NCBI GenBank assembly: GCA_030620095.1
Contig: JAUTXW010001600.1
Span: 3,244,501 to 3,308,500 of the forward strand
Length of the DNA: 64,000 bases
DNA from: Kuschelorhynchus macadamiae
Taxonomy: Eukaryota; Arthropoda; Insecta; Coleoptera; Curculionidae
Direction of reading: 5' to 3'
Shown: one piece after another, positions 1-10,990 of the stretch
Position numbering within the stretch: position 1 is the first letter of the stretch
Layout: every line of letters begins with the position of its first letter
Made by a program: the position numbers and the translations under genes
Notes under the pieces: generated by a model
The model's database searches: none
What the model saw: the letters and a program-made list of their open reading frames with translations, nothing else
Told to the model about the DNA's origin: nothing

Positions 1-26
1 TATATATATATATATATATATATATT
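1..26. repeat. (TA)n microsatellite at the window edge
   Basis: Pure TA dinucleotides continue to the left edge, so the true length is unknown. Similar TA tracts occur at 6760, 21787, 51063 and 56191. Confidence 0.95.
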
Positions 27-51
27 TCAAATCTTACCTCTACACATAATT

Positions 52-714
52 GAACATAAGCTCTCTTTTTAAAATATTTTAAATTTTGCGGTGTTGCCGC
101 TTTTGACCCAAACCGATGGCAATATCTATTTTTAATGAAATGCCCTGTATATTATTGCATTTTTGTAATGTCTTGAAAATTTTAAACACTTTTGCATGGT
201 ATTTCCTATACCTAAATTCAACTGACTTTGAGAAAATGGCACCTTAAAATTGACATGTTTTACTGGTTAAAGCTCTGTAACTCCAAAACGCCTCAACTTA
301 CAGCAAAGCGGATTGCACTTTCTTGTCTCAGTTTTTAGTTACCTATCATCTGATACCAATTTTAACTTCGACAGGTAATGTCAAATTTTGACAGGTTCTG
401 TCAAATTTAAAATTGTTATCAGGAGGCCAAATAAAAAGCAAAATCGGAAATTGGAATCCATTTTGTTGCAAATTAAGTCGTTTAGGAGCTATAGAGCTTT
501 AAAACGTCAAAAATGTAAATTTTCATCCTCCATTTTCTCGAAATTTAAATTTAGCTATAGGAAACATCAAAAAAAATATTTAGAATTTTCAGGCCAAAAG
601 AAAATTGCAATAATATACAGGGCCTTCCATTAGAAAACGGATGTTGATATCGGTTTCAGTTAGAAGCGGCAGTACCGCATAATTTAGAATATTTTAAAAA
701 CAAGGTTTATGTTC
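52..714. mobile_element. Fold-back (palindromic) non-autonomous DNA element
   Basis: The two halves are diverged reverse complements along almost their whole length. Paired landmarks are GAACATAA at the left and TTATGTTC at the right, CCCTGTATATT near 143 and AATATACAGGG near 612, and CTATAGAGCTTT near 490 against its diverged complement near 270. Mirrored coordinates add to about 766 throughout, so the centre is near 383, in a TTTGACAGG-rich stretch. Arms are roughly 330 bp. The 81-residue plus-strand frame inside has no recognisable domain and is probably chance. Known analogues are fold-back elements and long-TIR MITEs; the superfamily is not assigned. Confidence 0.7.
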
Positions 715-1084
715 ACCTATGGCCAGAGCCAAATGTTCAAGATAGTCTGTTTACTGGTTCCCCAAATACCTCTAATAGGACATTCACCGTGAATAATCCT
801 GTATCAAAAAGTAAATATATGGGTCATATATGAGCATACATACTTATTTTTATCAAGAAAAGTGAAACATATTGAGAATAATATAACGTTTATAAACTTA
901 TTACCAATTTAGTTACGAAGAAAGTTCCGGGTAAAGTCACTTTACCGATTTTTGTATATTGCAAAAGGAATATAAATAATGTTTAAAAAACAATTCGTAG
1001 TATTAAAATAAATAATATTATGTACATATCTCTAGTTTACTGAAGAACGTTTAACGGACATTGAGGGTACATTGACTATTTTAC
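715..1084. other. A+T-rich stretch without a recognised gene
   Basis: No coding frame, RNA gene or clear repeat was seen. Confidence 0.5.
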
Positions 1085-2325
1085 GTATATAACTACTAGC
1101 GGGTACCCGCGACTTCGTTAGCGTATATCAACAATGAAAGGGGTAGAAAAACGTACTTAAATCATCTGATTTAATTTATGTAATACCATGTATACATTAA
1201 AAAAAATTAAAATATGTAAAAAATAAAATAAAATACACTTGTTAAAACTTTTTTTTTTGAAAAACTAACCGTTTTGTAAATAATTAAGAAGTGTAATATT
1301 GCAGGGGCCGGGCGGTTGAACCCCTTGAAATTTGAGGTTCGTAAAATCCCCTTTTATCAAATCTTTACATCATACATTCAACCTCTGTGCCAAAATTCAG
1401 CTTTTACGTCAAGAGGTTTGAGTGGGATTGTAATTAATCAATGGCCCAATATTGAACCACCCTGTACAATTTTTTAAAAAATCTTATAATACGTAAAGTA
1501 TGAAAATAAAAAATACCCGAAATCCTAAGAGTTTTTTTTTTTAATAGAAAATAATTTAATACTTAAGAGGCGGTTTCATCCCCTTACATGTCTTTTAAAA
1601 AATCATACCTTATCGAACCTCTACACTCTGCCCTTATTCAAGCGTTTTTTTCAAAAACTAACCGTTTTATAAATAAAAAAGATTTTAATATTCAAGGGGC
1701 GGTTTCACCCCCATGAGATTTAAGTTTCAAAAAACCCCGTCTGGTTAAACCTTTACACCGTACAATCAACCTCTATATCAAAATTCAGCATTTTATGTCA
1801 AGAGTGACCCGATTTTTTAAACACCCTGTATTCATTTTTTATATATCTTTAAATGTGTAAAAAATAAAAAAAAAACACCTATTTACGTGTTTTTCCAAAA
1901 ACTAAACGTTTTTTAAATAAAATATATTGTATTATTTAAGGGGTGATTTCATCACCTTGTAACTTAAGTTTTGAAAAATACCTTTTTTCCGAACCTCTAC
2001 ACCTGGCAGTCGATCCGTGTAATAAAATTCCGTTTTTTACGGCAATAACAGTTTCGCAGTTTTAAAATAAAATAAATAAACAAAATAAGATATGATAAGA
2101 TAAAAAAACTAACCATTTTTTAGATACAAAATATTGTGATATTTAAGGGGGCGGTTTCACCCCCTTGGAATTGGAGTTCCGAAAAATATCTTCTTATAGA
2201 ACTTCTACATCGGGATATCAATCTGTGTGCCAAAATTCACTTTCTTATGTAAAGCGGTTTGAGCAGGAGCGTGTTTAATCAGTGAGTCAATTAAGGATTT
2301 TATATATTAGTATAGACAGATAATA
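1085..2325 (+). repeat. Interspersed repeat with an internal degenerate array of about 200-260 bp units
   Basis: The left end, near ACTAGCGGGTACCCGCGACT, resembles the edge of a repeat class common in insect genomes; the right end is near TATATATTAGTATAGAC. Inside, a unit recurs with the consensus parts ACTAACCGTTTTNTAAATA, then GGGGCGGTTTCACCCCCTTG, then CCTCTACAC and CCAAAATTCA. The GGCGGTT-like box is near 1311, 1569, 1696, 1939 and 2147, and the ACTAACCG box near 1265, 1656, 1899 and 2107. Units are diverged and unequally spaced. No coding frame is seen. The class is uncertain. Confidence 0.55.
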
Positions 2326-2996
2326 AAAACAATAACATTAAACCAAAGTTAATTTTTGACAATATTTCAAATCTACGCCCGGAGCCTGCGAATGGCATTT
2401 CCTAACCATTACCGAATAAACAACTGGCACCATGGAACGAAATAAATTAGCGAGATTTAATCCTTTTTACCCTTTCGCAATTTAAGAATACAAAAATTTA
2501 CGCGCCTATGAAAATATCGTGTTAAATTTTATCAGTCATCGCCCATACCACTGAAAATAAATGCATCCCAGAAATTTGGAACCAATGAAAACCTGTCATT
2601 GACCAATTGAATGCGTCGGGTTGAATAATTCGCTGACAGGCACACACATCAAGTCCACGTTGACTAATAATGCTATTTTCTTTAAATGTGTTTTGTGGTA
2701 AATTGATCGTACCTCGATTTTTGAGCAATTTCAACTGACTTCGTATAAACTTTACAAGGGGAATTTTTTCTTGACCTATCCGTAAAGGAAATTTCCTGAA
2801 TTTACTAATAACTTGCGAAATTCGTCTAGATTGAAGCGAAAAAACTGTGGAAACATAAAAATCTGAATTTTCTATGAATCCTATTAGCATTTAGCCGAGA
2901 TTTTTAAATAATTTCTATATGAATCTCGTTATAAATACATTGCAAAATTTTACAATAATAAACTATAAAACTATAAAGTGACTTCTTTCTACAGGC
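2326..2996. other. Unassigned stretch
   Basis: A 122-residue minus-strand frame (2522-2890) has no recognisable domain. Nothing else could be supported. Confidence 0.4.
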
Positions 2997-3085
2997 GTGC
3001 GGAAAACTTCACTTTTCCGCTCTCTTTTTAGTTCGGAAAGTGCTACTTTTCCGCACTAGTGCGGTAAAGTGCGGAAAAGTAAATA
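2997..3085. repeat. Clustered TTTTCCGC motifs with a perfect inverted repeat
   Basis: Within about 85 bp the motif TTTTCCGC or its complement occurs about four times. One pair forms a hairpin-capable repeat, CTTTTCCGCACT against AGTGCGGAAAAG, around a CCGCACTAGTGCGG palindrome. It lies about 270 bp upstream of the Crypton-type relic. Whether it belongs to that element is inference. Confidence 0.5.
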
Positions 3086-3349
3086 ATATTTGCTAGAATC
3101 CTGCTATAATTTTCAACAAAATAGTAAAACATAATTGAAACGTGTTTTAAAAAATTGTTTAATGGCTCTCGTATTAAGCCTTATAAAATTAATGTTATGC
3201 AATAATAAACACCTGCTTTTTTATTTGGCAGTTTGAAGCAACATCGACACAAAGTAAAAATACGTGTGTCATTCATTGTCAATCAAAACCAATTTTGCTG
3301 TCGCTGATTTTTGTTGTAGTAAAACCTAATTAAAAGTGTTTTTGAATGA

Positions 3350-4075
3350 ATGAATTCTTCAGACGAAGATTTGCCAGAGTCAGTGTTGGAAGTAGCTAAA
3401 ACTGCAAACTTCAATCTGCTACCATCAAAATTCCGTCATAGGTATGAGAAAGAATAGATTCTGTTTAAAACCTGGTGTCAAACTAAAGGCATCAAAACGT
3501 TAAAAGGACCTGATTTTTTGGCATGTTTCCCGAACTTTCCAAAACATGTAAACTAAACACGCTTTCGTCTAGATACTCAATGTTAAAAAGTATGATTTAT
3601 CTCAATGACAACATGGATTTAAGCAAGTTTAAGCAAGTTAAGCAAGAAGGGGAAAATTTCTAAATTTATAAATGAAGCGCTTGACGAATGTCGCCGAGAA
3701 GAACTAACCAAAATGTTGTTGGATCATATTGAAGACAAAGGAAATATTTTATTAATAAATATTCCAGAGACAAAAAATTACCGTTCTAGAAGCTTCGTAA
3801 TATCTAATAAAGCTGAAAGCGGAGAATATTTAAAATTGGTCAGAAAGTATGCGATTTTAAGAAAGCCAGAAACCCCACTAGACGTTTTTTTTGTAAACTA
3901 CAAGAAAGCAGCTTGCACAGTACAATGCATCGGAATAAACACCTTTAAAAAATGCCATCAAATATTGCAAGTTATATGAAGCTCCCAAATTCTGAACTAT
4001 ATACAGGCCACAGTTTGCGACGTTCAGCCGCCACAATGCTTGCAGATTCTGGAGAAGGAATAACAAATATAAAAC
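3350..4075 (+). pseudogene. Crypton-type tyrosine recombinase relic 1
   Basis: Tyrosine recombinases of Crypton DNA transposons cut and join DNA through a tyrosine nucleophile, not a DDE triad. The start at 3350 gives MNSSDEDLPESVLEVA, the acidic N-terminus typical of this insect family, followed by ANFNLLPSK. Stops and frameshifts follow, with internal loss of sequence. Downstream, ECRREELTKM (about 3690) is the box I region with the catalytic arginine. IEDKGNILLINIPETK and QCIGINTFKK are family signatures. YTGHSLRRSAATMLADSG (about 4003) is box II with the HxxR residues. The sequence stops shortly after, before the tyrosine region, close to a dispersed repeat. It is dead. A better preserved relative lies at 58012. 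Confidence 0.75.
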
Positions 4076-4139
4076 TCTATCTCTAGTTCATCTCTATACT
4101 ACAATTAGTTATGGCACACAATTTGAAATCAGTTCATAA

Positions 4140-4535
4140 AGTCGTTTTTCAGGCTGATTTTTTATTAGTTTATTAAGCCGCCATTTTGGAATGGTACCAA
4201 AATTTTACCAGTTGATTCTTACATAATACTCGATTTTTGTGCAAAATTTTTGAAAAATTGGATAAATACTTTCTTAGTAATAATTGATTTAACATTTCAC
4301 TAGGCCGCCATTTTGTTTTGCCCTAATGGATTTTTACCAAAATATTACCCGGTCATTCCCATATGATCCTTAATTTTTGATCAAAATTTGAAGTCAATCG
4401 GGTAAGTAGTTTTTTAGCTATGCCACGAACAGACAGACCGACGGAATTGAGAAAACATGTTTTTCGTCATATAGGGACGGTGATTTTTTCATGATTTTTT
4501 CACGATTACAGTACTTCCTTTTTATGAGGGAAGTA
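4140..4535 (+). repeat. Dispersed repeat, copy 1, with a terminal hairpin
   Basis: This copy matches 25905-26300 in the same orientation. Shared landmarks are GCCGCCATTTTG, ATTTGAAGTCAAT, AAGTAGTTNTTTAGCTATGCC, a run of ACAGACAGAC and a final hairpin of the type ACTTCCTTTTTATGAGGGAAGT. It carries no frame. A 3' hairpin would fit a Helitron-like or SINE-like element, but no diagnostic end was proved. Confidence 0.6.
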
Positions 4536-4639
4536 AAAAATTATTGAATTTGAACAAAAATACTTCAATCAAATTTCATTTATGGGACAATACAGCATTT
4601 TTTCATATATATATGCCCATCCGTACGAGGTGTCATGAA

Positions 4640-5095
4640 CAAAACACCAGAAAAAGCAGCAAAAGTTACAGTTTTTCGTCAATGTTTTGAGGTTGGATTA
4701 GTTCTAGGGGCTCAGGAGTATATGTTGTTATTAAAGAGAGACTAACTGCTTTGGTGTATTGCCGAATATTAGAAGAGGTTATGCTATCCTCAGTTAGGCA
4801 AAAGATTTCGTGTTTCAGCGGGGGTTTTATTTTAACCGATTTATTTAATTTAAGATTCTCCAAACATTCACGGAACAAAACAACATCAACGTTATGCCTT
4901 GGCCTTCGAAGAGCCCCGATTTGAACCCTATCGAAAACGGTTGTGGGGAAATTGATATATAAAGAAGGTTTCCGGCAGAAAAATCCTCAAGAATTAAGGT
5001 AGCAAATTGTTGAAACGTAGAATCGCATACCGGAGCAGTGTACTACAAACCTGATTTTATGTATGCCTCAAAGGTAATAAAATATGGTCAAAAGT
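4640..5095 (+). pseudogene. Tc1-like transposase relic
   Basis: Across shifted frames near 4890-5090 the translation gives WPSKSPDLNPIENxW, then GKLIYKEGFRQKNPQELR and IPEQCTTNL. This is the end of the catalytic domain of Tc1-like DDE transposases, including the final E of the triad (PIEN). Frameshifts and an unrelated-looking segment at 4666-4878 show it is dead. The rest of the element is not recognisable. Confidence 0.65.
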
Positions 5096-5100
5096 AATGG

Positions 5101-5599
5101 CTTCATGACTAAGTAGTAGTTTTTTTACAGTTTGTTAGTAGGGTCATTTAAATTTACTTTAAAGCTATTTGCCGAAAGGACATATTGATATATTTCGCTG
5201 CCACTGCTGCTTTAAATGGCTCGTTTCGTAAAAAGTTTACTAATTTGGTATCTTCTTCTAACGTAGAAATAATCTTCCAGTCTTATCCTGCTCTTCTGAC
5301 TATATTGTCACAATTGCCTACTTTTTTTTTGGCCAGTAAAGCAGTGTTTTTGTCTCCCTGCCACTTTTCAGTTATAGTTTTGTAGTTACACTTCCGAAAA
5401 TAAAGCTTGTTGACTGCTTATTACGAGGCTGATACTCAATTTCTTCAGGATCTGCCCATAAAGGTATTTCACATACTTTAACTCTATACCAGAAGGACGA
5501 TACAAGAATAATGCATATTGACAAGCCGAGAAAGAAAGCGGAAGTGGTCAGTTAAATTTCGTTCAATTCAATCGTAAATTCAAAATTCACCAGAAACTT
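5101..5599. other. Unassigned stretch
   Basis: A 66-residue frame (5185-5385) has no recognisable motif. No repeat was identified. Confidence 0.4.
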
Positions 5600-5840
5600 A
5601 ACAAAATATGGCAGGTCAGTTGCCCATATCGAATCAGATGGATAACAGAAACGTAAATCGACAAGATGGATATAGTCAAAGACTCAAAAGTAAACAGATA
5701 AAGAATAGACAGAGGATAATTCACATCAATATTGATTGTTTTGTAATGCACTATTATCAGTTGCTTTGTGTGGGTGTTGTTTTCGTTTTGCATTGAGTTT
5801 CGAATTATAAATCCCATTGTTATGTTATTTTGCATTAGAC
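5600..5840 (+). repeat. Local direct repeat, copy 1
   Basis: This copy shares ordered landmarks with 5995-6290: AACAGAAACGTAAATC, CTCAAAAGTAAACA, AATATTGATTGTTTT, CACTATTATCAGTTG and TTTGCATTGAGTTT-like text. Spacing differs because of indels. There is no supported coding function; the frames on both strands look fortuitous. Confidence 0.6.
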
Positions 5841-5994
5841 TGAAAATGTCTGCTCTGAATAAATTAGAAATGCAAAATAAATTAATTGTGCTTAATCTCC
5901 GAGTTGAATAATCCTTTAAAATTAAATCTAAATAGATTGTACGCTTTTTGCTTTATTAAGAAATTAAATAAGCTTAAAGTTCTAAAAGTCAGTT

Positions 5995-6290
5995 CAGTCA
6001 CACCAAATCAGGTCGAAAACAGAAACGTAAATCTAGTGACGTTGAAATGTTATATTTGCTAGATAGAAACGGCTCAAAAGTAAACAAACAATGAATAACC
6101 AGAGGAAAATTCAGAAATATTGATTGTTTTATAATGCTAAGACTAATATCTAATGCCCTAGAATCAGCGATGCTTACAAGTTAAGTTGTTATAAATTAAT
6201 ACACTATTATCAGTTGATTTGTGCAACTGTTTGTTTTGAGTTTGGAATTTTATTTATTGCCATGTTCTTTTGTTTTAACATTACTTTAAA
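5995..6290 (+). repeat. Local direct repeat, copy 2
   Basis: Diverged partner of 5600-5840, about 400 bp downstream and in the same orientation. It carries an extra segment between the AATATTGATTGTTTT and CACTATTATCAGTTG blocks. Confidence 0.6.
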
Positions 6291-6755
6291 TCATGGCCAC
6301 CTTAGAAAAAACTGAAACCTAACTTTACGAAGTGTAATATTTCGATGATATTAAAATCTTTAATGCACTTGTGAGATTTTAGGAAATTTTAGGCTCTTTC
6401 CAAAAATCGAAAAACCCAATATAGGGGCCATAAGAAAAATGAAAGTTGAGGCGGGTTGCGGGTTAACAAAAAACAATGAAGACGTGTCGTATACGCCATC
6501 TTATTTGTCTTAAAAATGTGTCCGAATAATGTCACATTTTGGCAGCTGTCAAATTTACCGTTCTGGATATACTGGCCAAAAACGAAATCCGCCATTTTCG
6601 GTTTTTCCCCGATATTTCCAAAAACAATTGATCTATCGTAAATCTGAAGCCGGATATCGAATGCAATAAGTTTCCTCTAAAACTCTCCCCATTTAACCTT
6701 TGCTGTAGGTATAATAGGAGCCGAGATTCCTGTATAGAAAAGCGAATCTGGAACA

Positions 6756-6759
<4 letters not shown>
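6291..6759. other. Unassigned stretch
   Basis: No gene was recognised. Minus-strand frames here run into the TA microsatellite and give IYIYIY translations, so they are not credible. Confidence 0.4.
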
Positions 6760-6839
<80 letters not shown>

Positions 6840-6842
6840 TAT
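6760..6842. repeat. (TA)n microsatellite
   Basis: About 80 bp of TA dinucleotides with one slip. It lies next to the end of the hAT fragment that follows. Confidence 0.95.
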
Positions 6843-6849
6843 CCATTCT

Positions 6850-8480
6850 TGAACAATCACATATATTTTTTTTGTGTGTATACTTCGAATTTGAAGACCA
6901 ACGAGTTTCTATAATTGTTGGTATACGCCTCGTAGATGCAGATGTAAGAGCATACGTTCGTTTGGCTGAGTGATGAAAAAATGAGGGAATGCCAATAAGG
7001 CTTGCAAACAAATTTCGACATTTAGAAATATTTTTAAACTTTGCTGCATCACAAGGTTAAGACGATGAGCAAGACAATGGATAAATACAGCCTGCGGCGC
7101 TTTTTGTTTTTTTTTTAAGGATATTTAGATTGCCCGACAACACACGTGCGCCAACGTAAAATTGCCCTATTAATTTATGTTTATAGTCAAATTGGTCCAA
7201 AATTTGAATCCAATAGAGAATATAAATTCTCCGACGTTCTATCGAAAAAAAAAGCTGACGTTATAAAATCCTAAGAGAAAAGAATCTCTCGCAAAAATAT
7301 ACTACTAAACCTTCTGAATTAACATATCTTAAAATTATCGAGCACTGGGAGGTTTGCGTAATATCAGTGGTGTCATCCACTTGCACAGAAACAAACTGTA
7401 TGTTCATTATTTCATTTTTTACACGATAATTTAAATAATCAGAAATGCATTCAATTATTTCGTTTTGAATAGTTTTCGAGTCACCAGTAAAAACATTTTT
7501 AATTTTTTCGTGATGATCTTTTAGTTCTTGGGAACTTTTTGATATTAACACAACTAAATGCTTTTTAAAATTCCCCCTATTTATTGACTCGCTGCTCTCA
7601 TCATGGCCGCGAAAGACTAACTCTTGTTTTGCAAGGTACAAAACTGCGTCAATTACCAAGCACATAAATAGTCTATTTAATCGAAGGTTTTCGTTAAAAT
7701 GTATTTTATATAGATTAGCATTTTCTTTTAAAGTGTCAGCTGTAGTGCTTTGATTTTTTACAAAGGTTCTTAGCATTAATTCGCATTTTAAATGCTCCGC
7801 CGAGTCTTCATGTTTATGTAAAGACCTTCATATATTTAACATATCGGCAAGTCCTTCCTTATTCAACACTGAATATTAATTGGAAACTAGTAAACAAGGC
7901 CAGCAAAACAATTTTTGTAATATTTGACTACGTAACCATTTGTACGCCGAAAACCAGGATGATTATATAAAACATTTTCTGCTATATCTTGATTTCCTTA
8001 AAAATCGATTAAATGGAATTTCCGACAAAATGCAAACCACATCCGTGATCGGATTCTTCAATAATGTAAATTAATGAACTCGACATCAAATAAAGTTGTA
8101 ACAACACCATAAATAAATATAACACAAAACACAGCAAACTGCAAAGGAACTCACCGGTTACAGTGAAATACGCGAAAATAAAAGTAAACAACCACCCCAA
8201 ACTGAACGACACGTGGGTGTAGTGTAGTGCGTTAGCAATTCACCGAGAGCGTTGTATGGGGCTGGTTAACATTATTCTGCCATGCGCTTGACGTCATCGC
8301 GTACGCGTTTTCATGGCAACGTAGTAGGAAAATCGTAAACTAAACATAGCACATCTAGCAAAGTCGAAGCGGTTTGCGCCACTGTTCTAGTTGTTATAAC
8401 AAAGTTCGATTAAAAGTTTTAAAAAGACATTCCGCAAACGGTTGCCGTAAAATATTTTTCGAGAAGTTTTTAGTTTTTTT
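6850..8480 (-). pseudogene. hAT transposase relic, 5' UTR and N-terminal/middle part, minus strand
   Basis: The best block is 7261-7776 (minus). It contains FRGHDESSESINRGNFKKH and QVDDTTDITQTSQCS, the latter carrying the first catalytic aspartate of this TTF-zinc-finger hAT family. At 7020-7100 the CxxHRLNL region is recognisable, and near 6900-7010 FFHHSAKRTY with ETRWSS gives the conserved tryptophan. From 8010 to 8480 the reverse complement matches the 5' leader of the hAT element at 33038, including CCACGTGTCGTTCAG and GGTGGTTGTTTACTTTTATT. This half therefore runs leftwards from its 5' end near 8480. The C-terminal half lies to the right in the opposite direction (8560-9482). Confidence 0.75.
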
Positions 8481-8559
8481 TTAATTACCGATATTGTTTT
8501 TAAAGTTTTTCAATTGAATAACTTTCGTTGAAGACTGTTTTAAATATATATTTGAAAAA

Positions 8560-9482
8560 GCAAAAATAGAATTGTCACATGGTAGACAAACTCGCAATAT
8601 GAACAAACTGAATCTAACTGACAAACATAAACGTTTATTTTATGAAATTTTAGATTGCATTCTTTTCCAAATGAACATTAGGTTTAAGGGTTTATATAAA
8701 TTGGAATTTATTAAACTTCTCGACGAGTCAAAGTATAAAAACTTTGCAGCAGAATTTCCTTCCAATCTATTAAATTCGTTGGAAAAAATGTATCCAAATA
8801 TGATCGACAAAGACCGCCTCAAAAATGAGCTCAGCATAATTTACCGAGATGAGCAGATTCATAAACTCAATATTCATGAACTTAGTAAATGACTCTGTAG
8901 TTTAGAATTAATTTCAATGTTCTCTGAAGTATATCGACTTGCAACGTTTATTTTGACAATCCCTGTAACAAGTGTACAGGCTGAAAGAGATTTCTTATTC
9001 TTAAAAGACCTATTAACGAAATACTATATCTCAGGACAGACTCTCAGTCCTATCAATAATATCAATAGAAAAAAAATTATATTTATCTCTTTCTGAAAGT
9101 ACTGGTGTGTTTTATGACAAAATCATTTACAAATTTGCGTCATTAAAAGACAGACGAATTAATTTCATTTACAAAAAATGATTTATCGGATAACAGCGCA
9201 TCGCGACACGGATATAACCTCGGATATGACATATACACTTACAGTGGTCTCAGCTGTGTCTGTTATTTGGCTATATTTTGCAAACGTTATTTAATTTTTT
9301 TAAAAATTCCATGATAAATAATATACTTTTAAAAAGAGGATTAGCCTGAGGATAAAATTTATTTATGAAATATTCAAAAATTTTAATATAAAACAGTTTT
9401 TGATAAAATGATGGATATTCTGTATTCCCTTGAGAGATCTATACATCGCCTCACCGTGTCGAAAGGTCACGAGCCGCCACTG
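8560..9482 (+). pseudogene. hAT transposase relic, C-terminal half with 3' terminal repeat, plus strand
   Basis: The frame 8572-8892 gives RLFYEILDCILFQMNIRFKG, closely matching the hAT transposase at 59.2-61.3 kb. After a stop come TFILTIPVTSVQAERDF, the start of the hAT dimerisation domain with its conserved glutamate, and LKDRRINFIYKK-like text in a shifted frame. The segment ends with GAGCCGCCACTG at about 9482, the inverted terminal sequence (CAGTGGCGGC) of the 33038 element. It is the missing 3' half of the fragment on its left but lies in the opposite orientation. Confidence 0.75.
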
Positions 9483-10399
9483 GTTGGTCCGATTTACTAA
9501 ATTAATCATTCTGTTTTGTTTGTAAATTAAATAATCATAAAAATGTTTATTCTAAGACAGATTACTGTTTAAATCGCACTTTAAGATAACTAACCTAAGT
9601 TACTATAAATATTTTCACAATCTGAGTAGTTTGGTGAAAAAATAAATAATATGCTGCAATCAATCAACTTTTTACAATCTCTTAATGATCCATAACAAAA
9701 CAACGATCTAATGCAAATTAGGTTGAAACAAGATTGCAACATGGACCATAAAACTTAACTTACATCTGTGTATATGTCGGAGAAAGAAGCAAGAATAAAA
9801 TAAAAGCCAATATTCACGGGGATTTATTTTCAAGTTCGCTGAAGTGTGAGAAAACTAGGGTTAACTTTTCTCCGTTATTTGTCTTTTTACTCCACACTAC
9901 TTTGAGATAATATCAGAAAAGTTAAGGGATTTTTATTAGTTTTGTTCCGGAAGAGAAAAGGAGAACTAATGGAATACGAAAACGAAATATGTTATAAACT
10001 TAGGAATACTTCCAGAAAAATCGACCAATGGCGATTTCAGATGCAGGAGATTGTATAATAAATTACATTTAGAATAAATATTGTTACGAGGTTTCTTTAT
10101 ACTAAACACTTATTTACGACAACCTTAACTTTATTAAATACTTAGTTCTATTTAACTATTAATCTAAAAGGCATCGATATAGGATTTGTTAGTTTACTTT
10201 TAACCCACATACACAGATTTTTGATGACTCATTTGAGTAGTTTTCACATGGTCTTCACACTACCCCCCCCCCACCCCCAAAACCCAACAAATATTAGAGG
10301 TTTTATTTTATCGCTAAAAACAACTGCTCGACCGGTAAAAGAGGTTCTTCAGATTACTTACTTCTTTTCCAAGATGTTGAACTTTGACTTCAGTGTGGT
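9483..10399. other. Unassigned A+T-rich stretch with a poly-C tract
   Basis: No gene was recognised. A run of about ten C, then A, then five C lies near 10263-10279. TGTTACGAGG near 10081 resembles the start of some LTRs, but no matching second copy was found. Confidence 0.4.
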
Positions 10400-10990
10400 G
10401 ACTACCTTGTAACTTCCAGTTAAACTTGTTTTGCTTCAGTTTCAAAATCATCTTTCACTTTATCCATGTTTTTTCACTTTCTTCAATGACTTTGCAAGCT
10501 GCATTTTTGTTTTTCAATATCATTTTAAATCGAGTCTCACATTTGATGTAGTTCTTTTTCTCTTCTATTTCTTTCTTAAGTTCGAATCTTTCTAAGGCGG
10601 TGCTGTTCCCTCTGACTTTTAACCAAATGTCCAAAACATTTAATTTTTTTCGATCTGGTCTTGTTCTTCTTGTTTTTCTTTGGATCCTTTGGCCTCTTGG
10701 TCATTTAAAATCTTTTCGGGTCGATCCAGTCTTCTTGTCTTTATTTTTGGCATGGCTTTCTTATCCTGGTTTTCTTTTTGTTTTTCGCCTCCAAATCTTG
10801 CAGTTATTTTTGAATTCACTTTTGGTTTTTTCAGCTCCTCCGATATCCTGTTTTACTTGTAGTTTGTTAATTCGTTCTTCGATCTTCTTTGCGTTCATTT
10901 TAGCTTCTGGTGCTAGGCATGTAATTATATTTCTTTGGCCTTCCTCCTTCAAAAACAATCTGGCAAATTCAAACTGGATGAATCGTGCTT
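10400..10990 (-). pseudogene. Possible decayed lysine-rich coding region
   Basis: On the minus strand, three successive frames give low-complexity, highly charged protein, such as FARLFLKEEGQRNI, then CLAPEAKMNAKKIEERINKL (10761-10958), then LERFELKKEIEEKKNY further left. Frames shift and stops occur. The charge pattern suggests a coiled-coil or nucleic-acid-binding protein, but no family was recognised. The plus-strand frames over the same bases are Phe/Leu-rich shadows of it. It could be chance. Confidence 0.3.

Noticed and set aside
6532..7011. 159-residue minus-strand frame with a long IYIYIY stretch
   Set aside because: It is a translation of the TA microsatellite joined to part of an hAT relic, not a gene.
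10081..10160. TGTTACGAGG as a possible LTR start
   Set aside because: No second copy, primer-binding site or polypurine tract was found within several kilobases.
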